DNA of 64,000 nt from PALSA-693 sp963729695 (GTDB lineage Bacteria > Actinomycetota > Acidimicrobiia > Acidimicrobiales > Palsa-688), in assembly GCA_963729695.1 (NCBI GenBank), contig CAVSOT010000010.1, positions 47,339 to 111,338 of the forward strand. Direction: 5' to 3'. Below the pieces are notes generated by a model. That model did not search any database. It was not told the origin of the DNA and was given only the letters and a program-made list of their open reading frames with translations. The position numbers and the translations under genes are program-made. How positions within the stretch are numbered: position 1 is the stretch's first letter; each line of letters opens with the position of its first letter. Positions 63,922-64,000 of this stretch are shown here, in pieces.

Positions 63922-64000
63922 CTAGCCGCGCTCCGCCACACGTGTCGCATTCACAAGGACGAGCTCGATCCCGGTGACGCCGGCATCTAGGACTCGCAAG
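63922..64000 (-). CDS. 3' end of an unidentified gene entering from the right edge
   Basis: A - strand frame ending in TAG at 63922 reads LRVLDAGVTGIELVLVNATR, then VAERG, a protein-like C-terminus. It stops about 64 bases before the thiolase GTG, so it could be the upstream gene of that operon. Too short to identify. Confidence 0.45.
   Translation of the reverse strand, partial: LRVLDAGVTGIELVLVNATRVAERG

Noticed and set aside
1..64000. tRNA, rRNA, CRISPR arrays, phage or integrase genes, riboswitches
   Set aside because: Looked for by eye on both strands; nothing with the expected structure or sequence was seen.

Overview
The window reads as chromosome of a high-GC actinobacterium (Actinomycetota). 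An uncultured Acidimicrobiia- or Mycobacteriales-like lineage fits, but I cannot fix the genus. The evidence is three F420-type luciferase-like oxidoreductases, an NDMA-dependent (mycofactocin-type) alcohol dehydrogenase, a paired FadE28/FadE29-like acyl-CoA dehydrogenase, Ltp2-like thiolase + DUF35 pairs, frequent GTG/TTG starts, several candidate leaderless starts and many ATGA/GTGA overlaps. No rRNA, tRNA, CRISPR array or phage gene was seen.

Layout. 0-11 kb: the end of a Baeyer-Villiger-type monooxygenase, a Rieske oxygenase, a solute-binding lipoprotein, PHA synthase, a SnoaL-like protein, a double CaiB/BaiF CoA-transferase and a D-aminoacylase-like amidohydrolase. 11.9-15.4 kb: one branched-chain-type ABC transporter in which LivH, LivM and LivG are a single polypeptide, plus LivF. 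16-31 kb: a dimeric alpha/beta-barrel-like protein, CocE-type hydrolase, PRISE-type enone reductase, SDRs, NDMA alcohol dehydrogenase, two solute-binding lipoproteins and an acyl-CoA dehydrogenase pair. 30-44 kb: acyl-CoA ligase, a TetR regulator, amidohydrolases, thiolase + broken DUF35, LLM oxidoreductase, two more solute-binding lipoproteins and a broken enoyl-CoA hydratase. 44-50 kb: a tightly coupled + operon (lipocalin-like protein, P450, APH-like kinase, acyl-CoA synthetase). 50-58 kb: a - strand operon (TetR, acyl-CoA synthetase, P450, LLM, APH-like) and an LLM-ADH pair. 58-64 kb: ADH remnant, cupin, second TetR copy, and a thiolase-DUF35-acyl-CoA synthetase operon.

Together this is a catabolic island for uptake, oxygenation, CoA activation, beta-oxidation-like or retro-aldol shortening, and carbon storage of some hydrophobic, probably alicyclic or terpenoid/steroid-like compounds. 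The substrate cannot be named from sequence.

The most striking signal is a self-complementary 12-bp motif, GAYRTCGAYRTC. It occurs 14 times exactly, where about 0.06 is expected in 64 kb at equal base use, plus about six near matches. Nearly all lie between genes or at gene starts, and several fall on candidate -35/-10 elements. They sit in front of solute-binding proteins, acyl-CoA dehydrogenase, thiolase, amidohydrolase, alcohol dehydrogenase, PHA synthase, Rieske oxygenase and cupin genes. This looks like one local regulon. Two nearly identical copies of one TetR gene (716 bp, 3 differences), 27.4 kb apart, are plausible but unproven regulators. A separate inverted repeat next to a different TetR gene probably serves the 50-55 kb operon. 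The island also carries many broken genes and a 90-bp MITE-like element.
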